Assembly (NCBI GenBank): GCA_025618425.1
Contig: CM046837.1
Coordinates: 20,748,303-20,812,302 of the forward strand
DNA: 64,000 nt
Direction of reading: 5' to 3'
Origin: Heliocidaris tuberculata
Taxonomy: Eukaryota > Echinodermata > Echinoidea > Camarodonta > Echinometridae
Below the pieces are notes generated by a model that saw nothing but the letters and a program-made list of their open reading frames with translations, made no database searches and was not told where the DNA came from. The first letter of the stretch is position 1. The number at the start of each line of letters is the position of its first letter. The position numbers were made by a program, and so were the translations under genes. Below, in pieces: positions 33,300 through 43,915 of this stretch.

Positions 33300-35864
33300 C
33301 AGGCGCGGATCCAGGATTTCTTAGGGGGGGGGGGCAAATTTCAAATCATGTGAGCTAGATATTGCTACAATAATGGTGACAAATGGCGTATCTGACGCTC
33401 GATCTCGGGGGGGGGGGGGGGGTGCAAAAGCATATAAAGGGCTTTCACTCCCGCCGGAAGAACATTCTGAAATTTTTAAAGTCCATACAGATCATATTAT
33501 AATGACTTAAAGTTTCTAAATTCCGAAAGAAAATATTTACAATTTGACACCTATTATTTCGAGGGGCTACTTATTCACCTTTTGTTCGGTAATAACTAAC
33601 GTCTGTTTCTGATGGTGTCATTATGGTCATGTACGCTAACTTCCTCGAAATCCGCCCTAAACACTGAGTTTCGTGAATCCTTATTAGCATGCGTCGGCTC
33701 TTGCAGGAAGCCAGGAGCCGTACTAAGGGCTCATTACTGTGGCAAATCATTACTCCTCGGCGACAGTCGGCGAAGATATCAAACAGTTATGTATCTGAAA
33801 AGACTGAAATAGCATATACTGTAAATCAAATTTCAAAAGGAACAGCACTGATATTTTTTGTGCAAACCAGTCATTAATTGTCGTACGAGATAATAAAGAC
33901 AATATCGGACACGGTAAAGGTATTATGATTCAAAAACATATACTTTATTGGTATGCTCTATATGCATGATATCTATTAAGGAAATCGCACCTGAAATTGC
34001 ATCATGTGCACTATAAGTTCCAAATGCTTTCTTTCATACATTAAAAGTACGAAAAAGTTCCACAAGCAGGTATGCATACTATTACACAAGATGTAATAAA
34101 ACAATAAGTGTAATTATAATGATACACTTACATGCCAAAGCATGATCATTATTGCGTTTCTTTGTGCCTGTAAAAGAATAATACTAATATAATATCCATG
34201 CAACATTTTACTGTTAACATGAATATTTTGAAGAAATGTTAAAATTTGATTTTCCACTATATTGTTGAAAATAGGTGGAAATATCATCTCCCCTTTTCTT
34301 TCCTTCTGTTTATTTTATTTCCTTCTCTCTCTTTTCTTTCGATCCCTTTCCCGTCTCTCTCTCTCTCTCTCTCTATCGTTTTGGTGGGGGGGGGGGGGGG
34401 GGAGTGGGGAAAAGGCCCGATTTTTTTCCCCCTTATAGAAATATCTTTATTAAATATTGCTTTTGACTTTGCAATACTTTATAAACACATTAATAACAAC
34501 AAAATACTGCACATAATAGAATTAACAAACAAACCATTTTAATTATACAGCACATATAGCAAAACTAGTTTACAGCAAAATTATGTTCACCCATCTGTTA
34601 TCAAATGAGATGAAATTGTTATTCTTAAATTTTAACATATAGATATTCAGAATGGTAATGCCTTTGATAAGCATTTAAATTACTTTATTGATAGTAAGCT
34701 TTTTTTTTTTTTTCATTTCCAGGAAACTTACATCCCTTCTGTTCTTTTCTTTTCTTATTCCTCCGCGTTTTCCTTCCCTTTATATCCTCTTTTTTCTTTC
34801 CCTTTCACCCTGCTCTGTTTTTTTCTTTTTTTTTTTCTTGGAGATGGGGAGATGAGACAACGTGGGAGCAAGGCCCTTTCGGCCTCCGGCCTCCGGCCTC
34901 CTTCCCCCTTCCCCCTTTTCCTTTTTCTTCTCCCTCTTTTTTCCCCTTTCTCTCATCTATCCCTTTTCCTTCCTTCTCCCTTTTTTTTTTATAGAGGGGG
35001 GGGGGGGGGGGTGGAAGGCCTTGGCGCCCGGCATCCTTCTTCCCATTTTCATTTTGTCTTCCTATTTTTTTCCTTTTCTCTCCTCTCCCCCTTTCCCTTC
35101 TTTTCCTTCTCTCTTTCCCTCTTTGTTCTTTCTAATTTCCTTCCTGCTCCCTCTCTTTGCGAGGGGGGGGGGGGGGAGGGGGAGAGGGGAAGCAACAGGC
35201 CCCCTTTGTAAGGGGGCCTGAGAGGCAAGGCCCTTTCGGTCCCTGGACTCTCCCCCCTTTTTCTTCCTCTTTCATTTCATTCCCCCCCCCCCATTCTCTC
35301 CTCTTTCCCTTCCCCTTCCTTCCCTCTTTTTGGCCGGGGAGGGGAAGGGGGAGGGAGAACGAAGAGGCAAGGTCCTTTCGGTCCCCCCCCCCCCGGCCTC
35401 CGGGCTTCTTCCTCTTTTAATTTTTTTCTTCCTTTTTCACTTTTCTCTCCTCCCTCCCTTTCCCTTCTTTTCCTTCTCTCTTTCCCTCTTTTTTCTTCTT
35501 TCTACTTTCCTTCCTGCTCTCTCTTTCTTTTTATGGGGGGGGGGGGGGGAGGCAACAGGCAACACTACACCCTGGGAGGTAAGGCCCTTTCGGCCCCGGA
35601 CTCCTTCCACTTTTTGGCCTTCTTTTTTCTCTCCCCCCCCCCCCCCCTCTTCCTTCACTCTTTTTGGGCGCGGGGGGGGGGGGGTGAGGCAAGGCCCTTT
35701 CGGCCCCGGCCTCTTTCTTTCCCTTTCAAATTTTCTTCTTCTTCTTCTTCTTTTCCTTATCTCTCTTCTCTCCCTGTCCCTTCTCTCTTTCTCTCTTTCC
35801 CTCTTTTTTTTTTTGGGGGGGGGGGGCCGGGCCCGCTGGGCCCCCCCCCCTGGATCCGCGCCTG
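33300..35864. mobile_element. hAT-like non-autonomous element, 2.6 kb, with perfect 8-bp TSD
   Basis: The termini CAGGCGCGGATCCAGG (33300) and CCTGGATCCGCGCCTG (35849-35864) are perfect inverted repeats. The 8 bases GGACATGC flank both sides (33292-33299, 35865-35872), the target-duplication length of hAT elements. The interior has no transposase. Its right third holds five copies of AGGCAAGGCCCTTTCGG (about 34869, 35226, 35371, 35577, 35688), each followed by C/T-rich and then G-run sequence, a 110-360-bp irregular tandem structure. Confidence 0.85.
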
Positions 35865-35872
35865 GGACATGC

Positions 35873-36859
35873 AGTCACATTGTGACACTGACAATGATAG
35901 CATAACACGTGTGTAGCGAGGGGTCAACACTAATTACAATCCGGAATACGGGACTTTACCAAGACATCCTGGAGATCCACTTGCTACTTATTGATTGAGA
36001 ACATTTTTGGTGATCGAGACAATCCAGATCATCTTCCAAGACAGTCAGATCCAACTTCGAATAACCGAGCACAAGCATGTATTCCGAAAACGGCGTATGA
36101 ATATAGAGCCCTTATCGCTCACTGCGAAGCAGTGTGTACAAAAGGCATGGGGGGGGGGATCTTACCAAGTCAACCTGTCATTGATGATTGATTTATATAT
36201 TCTTTAAAAAATAATGCTTCATTTACATTTAAAACCCTTGAAAGATTCGTCATATGAAATAACTTTCAAATGACCAATCTTTAAAATGAATATATCCGCA
36301 GCATTATTTTTGAAAAATATATTATAAACAGCAGGTCGACACTGCACAATCTCCCCCCCCCCCCCCATGCCTTTGTACTTATTGTCTCGCACTGAAGGGC
36401 TCTGCCAGCGCAGTCTTCAAAATGTGGACCGTTAGAGAACTTGTGGTATGCAGTGGCGGATGTACGGGGGGGGGGGTTAGGGGGTTTAACCCCCCCCCCC
36501 CCTGGGCTGCCAAGTAAACATTTAATGTGCATAGGAAAACAACAAAAAAAAGAGAAAAAATAGAGCATGCAAGTATACTTAAAATCGAAAGCTGGCAACC
36601 CTAAAAATGAAAAATCTCCCTACTTTGTGAAATACCCCTCTTTCTGACGAAGTGTCGGGTTCGAGACGTGAGTATTCGTAGATTAGCAATACTTTTTCAC
36701 AAACGTTACACCATACCCTTCGTGAATGTGGGTTTAGTATTCACGAAAGTTTGTGTAACGTGACGACGTCATCACACGATGGTTCGAAGTAAGCCTAATA
36801 AAACAGTATTGTCAGTGCATGTTGAAAAGTTGTCCCCTGTGTAGTGATTGCAATAATTA
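35873..36859. other. Intron sequence, non-coding
   Basis: It includes a C/G-run inverted repeat near 36455-36510 starting GCAGTGGCGGATGTACGGGG, like a fragment of an hAT-type MITE. A GTGTAACGT/ACGTTACAC inverted pair lies near 36703 and 36752. No exon is seen. Confidence 0.4.
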
Positions 36860-37170
36860 GATAGTGAAAGAAACTGTCTGGAAGCAAATGGTAATTTGGT
36901 ATATGATAATTGGTATATACTGCCAAGGATTAGATTTATTGAAATGAACGAAATTCACCCAATCGTGCTGCAAGTCACATTTACTACACACACATGTGGC
37001 ATGAAAGTCTGGACTAAACTTGGTCACTATTTCTCTTCATATTTCAAGTATGAGGGCAGTTGAAGAACAATCCTTTTCAGTTGATGTGTGTTCTATGATA
37101 TTCTTCCAAACTGACATAACAAAGAATGAGAAAGCTCACCTTTTTCACCTTTGTTAGAACTAAACCTTCT
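36860..37170 (+). repeat. Intron duplication preceding sushi exons 2 and 3, copy 2
   Basis: This is the partner of 29080-29410 and lies at the same place relative to its sushi exon. Confidence 0.75.
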
Positions 37171-37328
37171 ATTTAAATTCTCGTGGGAAATAACCGTTTA
37201 CGTGAAAGACCCTGACTTTTTTTTTTAATGAAAGAATCATACATTAGGTCCAATTCATTCTTAATCTCCCTGTATGGTATCTACCTCTTGCTTTATAATA
37301 TTTTGTTCAATACGTTTTTTTTTTGCAG

Positions 37329-37499
37329 AATGCATATCACTTCCTATTCCTATTGCGGCGTCTATTGTCAATCGTCGTAGGATTTACATGGCCGGTGAAG
37401 TGGTAAATGTGACTTGTAATGATGTATCTGATTGGTACATTTGGAGATGTCAAGACGATGGGCGATGGTATGGCAATGACGTCACGTGCGGCAATGGAG
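37329..37499 (+). CDS. Sushi (CCP) exon 3
   Basis: Acceptor TTTTTTTTGCAG, donor GTGATTTT, 171 nt, phase 1-1. It reads ECISLPIPIAASIV and so on, with four cysteines, MAGEVVNVTC before Cys2, DWYIWRC before Cys3 and GRWYGNDVTC at the end. It is the membrane-proximal extracellular domain. After it comes only GNG before the transmembrane exon. NVT is again a possible glycosylation site, at the same place as in exon 2. Confidence 0.85.
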
Positions 37500-37709
37500 G
37501 TGATTTTTTTTTTAACTTACAAATTGCACATAATTTTCTATGGGTGTTTCCAGGGCTGGGTTTGTGGCATTATCATTTTTGTATGGGAAAGTCAAACTTA
37601 TACATACACACAAATATGGTTTATATTCCTGTTTCAAGCGAAAGCAAGGAGGTATTTTCACATATTTCAGATATATGATTTTTTGTAATTTCTCCACTGT
37701 CAACTATAG

Positions 37710-37800
37710 GCAGCTTAGCTAAAGGCCTTGTTGCAGCAGCTGCGGCAGTGTTTGGCATCATGGCATTCAGCTTTTCACTGATGTTCGTCAATGTCATACG
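37710..37800 (+). CDS. Transmembrane exon
   Basis: Acceptor CAACTATAG, donor GTTAGTCA, 91 nt, phase 1 in and phase 2 out. It reads GSLAKGLVAAAAAVFGIMAF followed by SFSLMFVNVIR: one uninterrupted hydrophobic segment of about 24 residues after a Lys and before an Arg. With the upstream EGF and sushi exons this makes the product a type I membrane protein. The acceptor phase matches sushi exon 3 exactly. Confidence 0.78.
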
Positions 37801-38090
37801 GTTAGTCATTTCTTCACGTAACTTGGTATCTGTCAGCAAAAACAAAAAGGAAAAAAAAAATATCATCTTGTCATGGTATATAATGAAATGCCAATGATAC
37901 TCATGATATGATAAAATACTTATGATGATTTTTGTTTGCTCTTTCGAGGTCTAATTATTATGGTGTCGTATGATAATATTTTTTTTAATGTAATGCAATG
38001 CATGAAGGTGATAGTTTATATGTGTGTGTGTAATTGGGTTTTTTAGTTTCTTGTTTTTGTGTTGGCTTTTTTTAATAAAATGAAAATCAG

Positions 38091-38110
38091 CCGATTGGAA
38101 CATAGTAAAG
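38091..38110 (+). CDS. Possible 20-nt exon just after the membrane segment
   Basis: Acceptor GAAAATCAG and a good donor GTAAACAT surround 20 bases that translate, in the phase left by the transmembrane exon, to RRLEHSK. They leave phase 1, which fits an acceptor at 38302. A basic stretch directly after a membrane segment is typical. The alternative is an exon starting at 38171, in the right phase, but adding another hydrophobic stretch (ALMFIILLIF). Very short exons are easy to imagine, so this is tentative. Confidence 0.4.
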
Positions 38111-38301
38111 GTAAACATTGGTATGTTAAAAGTCGGACAAATTATGAAAAAGAAAACCCCAACATTTTAGAAGAGAGTTTTCTTATTCTTATGCCACTGC
38201 GTTCGATCGTTCTAATGCTCTTATGTTTATTATTTTACTTATTTTTAAACATTATTACGGTCCTAACGGCATTTTGAAATCACCCTTCAAGACATCTAAA
38301 G

Positions 38302-38755
38302 TACCGTCGTTGTCAAGAGACACAAGTTCACCATATGAAAATGACGCGATATCTAGAGGACCTTTGCCCGACATACCAAAACGATTTGCTGAATACTTTG
38401 TTGGAGACCAACCCATCTACATTGATCCCAATCTCTCAACCATTAGGGAACCATCAGGAAACTTCTTCTCAACTTACGACAATGACCTGGGGGCAAGAAA
38501 CGTATTATCAGACTTTCACAAAGGATATGCCACATGCACTGTCGGAGACCAGCCGTTTACCTTGAACCAAACGTTCCACCTGCGTTCAGTCGATCAGGAA
38601 ACGCTGTCACAGACGACACGGATGTGTCTGAAGGACCATTACTCAACATATCTGATAGATACGCTAGGTATACAGCTGAAGACCAACACGTCTACACCGA
38701 CTTAAACGTGAGAAACGTGTCTACTACCAACGAACATTATGAGAAAATTAACTAA
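38302..38755 (+). CDS. Cytoplasmic tail exon with three tandem repeats and a frameshift
   Basis: The sequence contains three diverged repeats of about 47 residues: a segment with GPLPDIPKRFAEY then GDQPIYIDPN, a second with VLSDFHKGYATCTVGDQP, and a third with GPLLNISDRYARYTAEDQHVYTDLN. The equivalent bases GGAGACCA start at 38403, 38544 and 38678. Between the second and third repeats one base is missing compared with repeat 1 (about 38551-38555). The frame used for repeats 1 and 2 ends at 38705, whereas repeat 3 lies in another frame ending at TAA 38753-38755. Tyrosines recur at fixed places (for example VYTDLN and IYIDPN), which could be phosphorylation or adaptor sites. The frameshift is a real lesion, a polymorphism or an assembly error. 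Confidence 0.65.
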
Positions 38756-39062
38756 TTTACATGTACCTTAATACCCCACTGTTTTTTCCCTTCTAACTTA
38801 CAAAACATTTGCTTACCAAAGCTCTTCTAAACATGCTAAAAACTACCCCTAAGAAAGAAATACCCTAGTCTTCATGGTATTAAGATAATAGAAACGACTG
38901 GTCAAAAAAAAAAAAAAAATTGTTTTGTTTTGCTTTGTTTTTTGGTTGTTTTTTTTTTTTGGGGGGGGTAGGTCTAAGCTGTTATTCTTTATATATATGT
39001 ATATCACAAAATGTTCACAGGAACAAAGTTCCGACGAAATGCAGTGTTAAAGATATGTAGAA

Positions 39063-39068
39063 AATAAA
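39063..39068 (+). promoter_or_regulatory. Candidate polyadenylation signal of the EGF-sushi gene
   Basis: AATAAA about 310 bases after the last stop codon, before the Penelope-like element starts. It is a plausible end of the transcript. Confidence 0.4.
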
Positions 39069-39577
39069 GTTCACAACATCGTATAGAATACACGAGGAGC
39101 ATGTTTTTAACTTAACAAGCGCTTTCGATTTATTCTCTTCAGGTGAAGTGATCCTTTGATAGTTTTACATGACTTTATATATAAGTATAATCAAGGAAAT
39201 ACAGTAATATTCAAATGAGGACGAGGTTTGTAACATTGTCCTATAGTTGTTTTTACGACATGATTAATCTTAATCTTAATCTTAATCTTAGATTAAGCGT
39301 TGTAAGTAGGAAGTCTTCTATGTTCAGTTTGTTTGAGAATCTTAATCCATACAAATCAACACATCGTAAAGTTACACAAAGATTCTTAATGATGTAAAAC
39401 ATCTAATATTTCCTGTATTCATGGGAATAACAAACAAAGGTGGGTGACTGTAAAAAAAGAACAAAGAAAAAAGATATATAGGTTATAGGATATTTCCCAG
39501 CATTCGGATTGAAGGTGCATAGTCTTAAGAAGAGAAAGACATAGAGTGATGGGTGGGGGGGGGGGGGGCAGGGCAGA

Positions 39578-39613
<36 letters not shown>

Positions 39614-39661
39614 CGAGGAAAAAGAGGGGGGGAATTAAACGAGAATACAGATAATAAAATT

Positions 39662-40092
39662 ATGAACAAGATGAAGAAATTAATTAATAAATACAAGCAT
39701 TGCTTAACAAAAGATGAGGTAGACCTTTTGACTAATTTTGAATTTAGGAGTAGTAACCTGTATGGATTACCAAAAATACATCAGTGCAAAGATATACAGG
39801 ATGAAATAAAAAGTAAGCAATCCCCTTATATTCAATGTAAAATGCCTAACCAGCTTAAAATGAGACCGATTATAGCTGGTCCAATTTGCCCTACACATAG
39901 ACTAAGCAATTTTATTGATATCATATTGAAACCCCTTACACAATTTGTTCCTAGCTTTGTCAGGGATGATTTAGACTTTCTGAACCACCTACCTGAATCA
40001 GTAGATGAAAACTCTATCCTTGTCACGTATGACGTGAACAGTCTATATACCAATATTCCTCACGATGCAGGAATAGATAATTTGGAGATATA
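39662..40092 (+). pseudogene. Penelope RT, N-terminal half fragment
   Basis: This frame carries Penelope-type RT signatures: LYGLPKIHQ, RPIIAGPICPTHRLS, then ILVTYDVNSLYTNIPHDAG (motif A with its catalytic Asp). It breaks off right after this at a TAA, where the next RT motifs, including the Y-x-D-D site, should follow. The upstream RT domain is also absent. Confidence 0.8.
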
Positions 40093-41109
40093 ACCCCATT
40101 CAACAATATCCTTCAACAACTTCACCCGAATATAACATTTAAGTTTGAAACTAGCAATGAAAAAATAAGTTTTTTGGACATAATGGTAATAAACGATTTG
40201 AACAAAATTAAAACAGATATATTCTATAAAGTTACAGACACACACCAGTACTTACACTTCAAGTCGTGTCACCCAAGACACTGTAAAACAAATGTTCCCT
40301 ATAATTTAGCTAGACGTATTTGCACAATAGTATCAGATAGTGATGTTCGTAAGAAACGACTGTTAGAATTAAAACACATGTTAAAAGCCAGAGAATATCC
40401 TGAGAAAATCATCCAGAATGGTATTGTGAAAGCTGAAAATCTGTCTTTAGAAGAACTAAGATCATGTAAGCCGAAAAATGAAAATACTGAATCCATATCT
40501 TTTATTCACACTCATAATCCAAATAATCCAAATATCTCTAAACTGATAAAAGAAACATTGACCGCCTTGTCAAACGACAGAGAATTAAAGCAAACATTTA
40601 AAGGAACGCATTTAATCTCCAGTAAACGCCAAAGCCCAAATTTGAAACGCTTGTTAACTAGGGCAGCCCCAAAATCACACCTTAATGGTATGAAAAATGG
40701 TATTACAAAATGTAACGATAAAAGATGCAAAGCTTGCCCATATATAAAAGAAACTAATCATATTATCTTCAGAAACAAAAATGAAGTGTTCCAAATATCA
40801 TTCCCTTTCACATGTACTACACAGAATCTCATATATTGTATAATTTGCCATGGCTGTGGGGAACAATATATAGGTGAAACAGGGGACACACTTCGTCACA
40901 GACTCACTGTACATAGACAACAAATACGCCAAGAACAATATCGACAACTAAAAGTGAGCGCTCACATCGAAAAATGTGCTGGCTCACAAGAACCAAACTT
41001 TGATATATTACCTTTTTACAAAAAACAAAAAAGACAACAAAATTAAAAGATGTCTAAAAGAAAAATACTTCATTTCAAAATTCATGCCTTCTTTGAATGC
41101 TTTGTAGTA
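40093..41109 (+). pseudogene. Penelope RT C-terminus plus GIY-YIG endonuclease
   Basis: In a different frame from the N-terminal half, homology resumes at FNNILQQLHPNITF and FLDIMV. It then has TDIFYKVTDTHQYLHF, SCHPRHCKTNVPYNLARRICTI, a CxxC-type KRCKACPYI linker, and the GIY-YIG nuclease core IYCIICHGCGEQYIGETGDTLRHRLTVHR. About 130 codons including the RT catalytic aspartates are missing at the junction near 40090. A frameshift in an A-rich run near 41010-41030 ends the frame at 41044-41046, while the conserved tail (KEKYFISKFMPSLNAL) continues in another frame to about 41109. Confidence 0.8.
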
Positions 41110-41339
41110 CTAATAATTTTAATATTTTTTAATATTTTAGGATATCTGAAACAAAAAGATAATTAAGAATAATATATATATCTCTGTGTTCCTCTGTATG
41201 TATTACTATTATTAGATTTTTATCAAGATATTCTTTATCTAAATCTTCAAACATGTATAAAATTATATAAAAAGATTGATGTATTTGAATTATGTAATCC
41301 AGGAAATGATACCATAAGTATCTTTTACCATCTCTCCTC

Positions 41340-41460
41340 TCGTTCTCTCTCTCTCTCTCTCTCTCTTTTCCTTCTGCCCTTCCCTCCCTCGTTACCCCTG
41401 TTTTTCCCCCCTCTTTTTCCTCACTCTCTCTTTCTCTCTCTCTCTCTCTTCTGCCCTGCC
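41340..41460. repeat. CT-rich microsatellites
   Basis: Two (CT)n runs (about 41341-41365 and 41424-41449) with C- and T-rich spacers, forming part of the right inverted repeat of the Penelope-like element. Confidence 0.85.
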
Positions 41461-41934
41461 CCCCCCCATCACTCTATGTCTTTCTCTTCTTAAGACTAAT
41501 AACTTGAAGACTATCGCTCAGTGATGAGTCCAAGCTTGCGTCCTCTCGTAACAGCTACGATGAATCGAATGAGTGACGTCATAATGGAAGAGGTTACCGA
41601 TGCTTCTGTCCCATCCATCGCCCTTCCGTACGCCCTCGACTCTAAGTGGACATGAGTCCTTGCCTGAACTAAGCACGAACTGCGAACCCTACAATAAATA
41701 CTGAACATGCACTCTCACCCTTAATTTACAGAATAAGTCAATCAATACATTCACAAATTTGTGTTTACAAAATTGAATGAAATTCAAATCGATACCTGAC
41801 TATGTACGTATTTCATACCCAAGGTTATACATGAAATCAATTAGGGTATCTTTTAAATAATTATATAACAAACGTCTTGCTATCGGACTGTTTCCGTCCC
41901 ATACGAATATATGGTTACATTTCGTTTTTCCAAG

Positions 41935-42327
41935 GGTTCATAATTCTGAAGGTTCGTTTTCCGAAGGTTCGTATTTCCGAAGGTTCGTTACTCCGACGGT
42001 CCGTAATTCCGAAGGTTCATAATTCCGAAAATAGAAAAGGGTTCGTAATTCCGAAAATAAAATAGGGTTCGTAATTCCGAAAATGAAATAGTGTTCATAA
42101 TTCCGAAAATTAAAAAGGGTTTATATTTCATGTAGGACTCTACTGCATTTTCGGAATTACGAACCTTCGGAATTATAGACCCTTTTTCATTTTCGGAATC
42201 ATGAATTCTATTTTGTTTTCGGAATTACGAACCCTATTTCATTTTTGAAATTACGAACCCTATTACATTTTCGGAATTATGAACAACCTTCTATGGGAAA
42301 TTTGTGTTTCGGAATTACCAACCTTCG
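41935..42327. repeat. Palindromic minisatellite (GTTCGTAATTCCGAA arms)
   Basis: The left arm (41935-42130) is a tandem of GTTCGTAATTCCGAA plus AAT(A/G)AAATAGG spacers, period about 13-27. The right arm (42146-42327) is the reverse complement array (TTCGGAATTACGAACC). About 15 bases separate the arms. No coding capacity is seen. It has the same architecture as the repeat at 32822-33287 but an unrelated unit. Confidence 0.85.
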
Positions 42328-43503
42328 CAACGAGTACCCCCCGAATATATTATGATTTTCATCTCGCAAATAGAATTGTGTACAAAATACAGGATATCAA
42401 TTAAACATAAAAAGGGAAATTTAATCAAATCTACCAAAAAGAGAAGTAATTAAAAGCAAAAAGTATCATGTAAGCATTCTAATTCCCTACAGTTTCATTA
42501 ATTCTTTACTGAAGTTATTTTCTTTTATTCATCTTTATACATAGATCCATAAATCATCAGATAGTATTCGGATTAGAACTTACCACAATATTTGTGTATA
42601 GAAAACACCGTAGAAATCATCAAAACTTCTATCTGACTATGTAGCGTAGATATGGCGTTTACAGAACAGAACAATTCCTCTATTTACGACAGCTACATGC
42701 AAATAAAAGGAACTTTGCAAGGGCCGAGAAGCGAAAAACTAATCGGGATAAAACATGACTGCTCCCTCTAAATTGAAATAATGTAATGTTCAATTTAACG
42801 CTGTAGATACTACAGTCCGAGATCATGGCGTAGCCTATTTCCCTAACAAAAGATGACACGTATATTATTTTTCATAACAAAATATGACGAAAGCGTTCAC
42901 CTAGCCTTTAATTTTCATACTCCAAATAAAAGGATATAATGTCGGTAAAGTCACGAATCAACCTTTAAAGTGAACATCAACATGTAGGTAGAAAGATGAA
43001 CAATCTACTGATGGTGTGAAATATCTGTGGGCGGTAAAAGAAGCGGGTGGGGGGGGGGGGGTTGTGGGTTGTGTGTAAAAAAAAAAGAACTTACATCCGC
43101 TTTGAAATTAAATCCCCATTTACACCCCCACAAAAACAGACAACAACAACAAACAAACAAACAAACGAACAAAATTTGATTTAAAAAAACATCGTTGTTG
43201 TTGTTTTTCTTTTAAACTACCTTTTGCACTAACTAAAAAAAAAAACGAAAAAAAAAAACGTATAAAACCACCGAAAAAAGTACAGGTTTTTAGGTGAGCA
43301 TCCGAAGACAAGGATTTGGCCGCATCCGTTTGGTATCTGTACAAGCTTATCTTTTTTTGCGCTCGAAACTCGAAAGTTTTAGGAAAGCAGAGACAAGTTT
43401 ACAGCGCATCTCTAGCATGGCATATGTACACGCACCCAGTAAATGTGGAAACAATGCTTGTCTTCGTATGCAAACGAGGCCAATATGAATTCTTTTTAAT
43501 TAA
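42328..43503. other. Intergenic, nothing recognised
   Basis: AT-rich, with a G-run near 43048 and A-runs near 43077 and 43232-43260. No supported exon or element end. Confidence 0.4.
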
Positions 43504-43911
43504 CCCATTTGAGACAATTGACCACATTTTGTGGTTTGGCTCAATAACTTTTGATTCAGAGCTCTAAAAAATATACCAGATGCATGAGTAGAAAGAGCAA
43601 AAATTTCTACACACATTGTTTCCATTTTTGTTGCATGACCATATTGTGTTTGACGCCAGGAATTTTAAAAAGGAGAATAAGCTTGAAAATCCTTAAATTG
43701 GCAACACATTGAGAGGTTCAAAATCACTGTTTTTATCAAAATTGGCAATTTTTTTCAACTTTTGACTAAGTTTCTAATGATGCATGTTGTTTGCAAAGAC
43801 ATTACATTTTGTTAAAAACCGTGTAGCACTAATAGAAAAATATTATTGTTGCCAATTTGAAGGACAAAATGTGATCAATTTACCCCTTAAATAATTCCTG
43901 TCATGAAAGGG
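43504..43911. mobile_element. Small TTAA-flanked MITE, piggyBac-like
   Basis: TTAA at 43500-43503 and 43912-43915 flank a 408-bp segment that begins CCCATTTGAGAC and ends, inverted, CCCTTTCATGAC. It has no coding capacity and a tip like that of the larger TTAA element at 21098. The inverted repeat is short, so the call is moderate. Confidence 0.5.
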
Positions 43912-43915
43912 TTAA

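Larger units (their letters stand above)
39520..41498 (+). mobile_element. Penelope-like retroelement with inverted flanking repeats, internally deleted
   Basis: The flanks are inverted repeats of about 95-115 bp: TAGTCTTAAGAAGAGAAAGA at 39520 and its reverse complement ending at 41498. Homology continues through the G-run, CAGGGCAGAAGAGAG and GAGGAAAAAGAGGGG. Between them are a Penelope-type RT and a GIY-YIG endonuclease on the plus strand. Penelope elements are known to carry terminal repeats in direct or inverted arrangement. The copy lacks the RT N-terminus and the stretch with the catalytic aspartates, so it is dead. Confidence 0.75.

Noticed and set aside
34852..35916. Long Phe/Ser/Pro/Gly-rich frames
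   Set aside because: They come from C/T-rich and G-run DNA inside the hAT-like element.
41515..41560. Hammerhead-like TGATGAGTCC near the Penelope element
   Set aside because: It reads GTGATGAGTCC, lacking the required C before TGATGA, and no GAAA box follows at a suitable distance.
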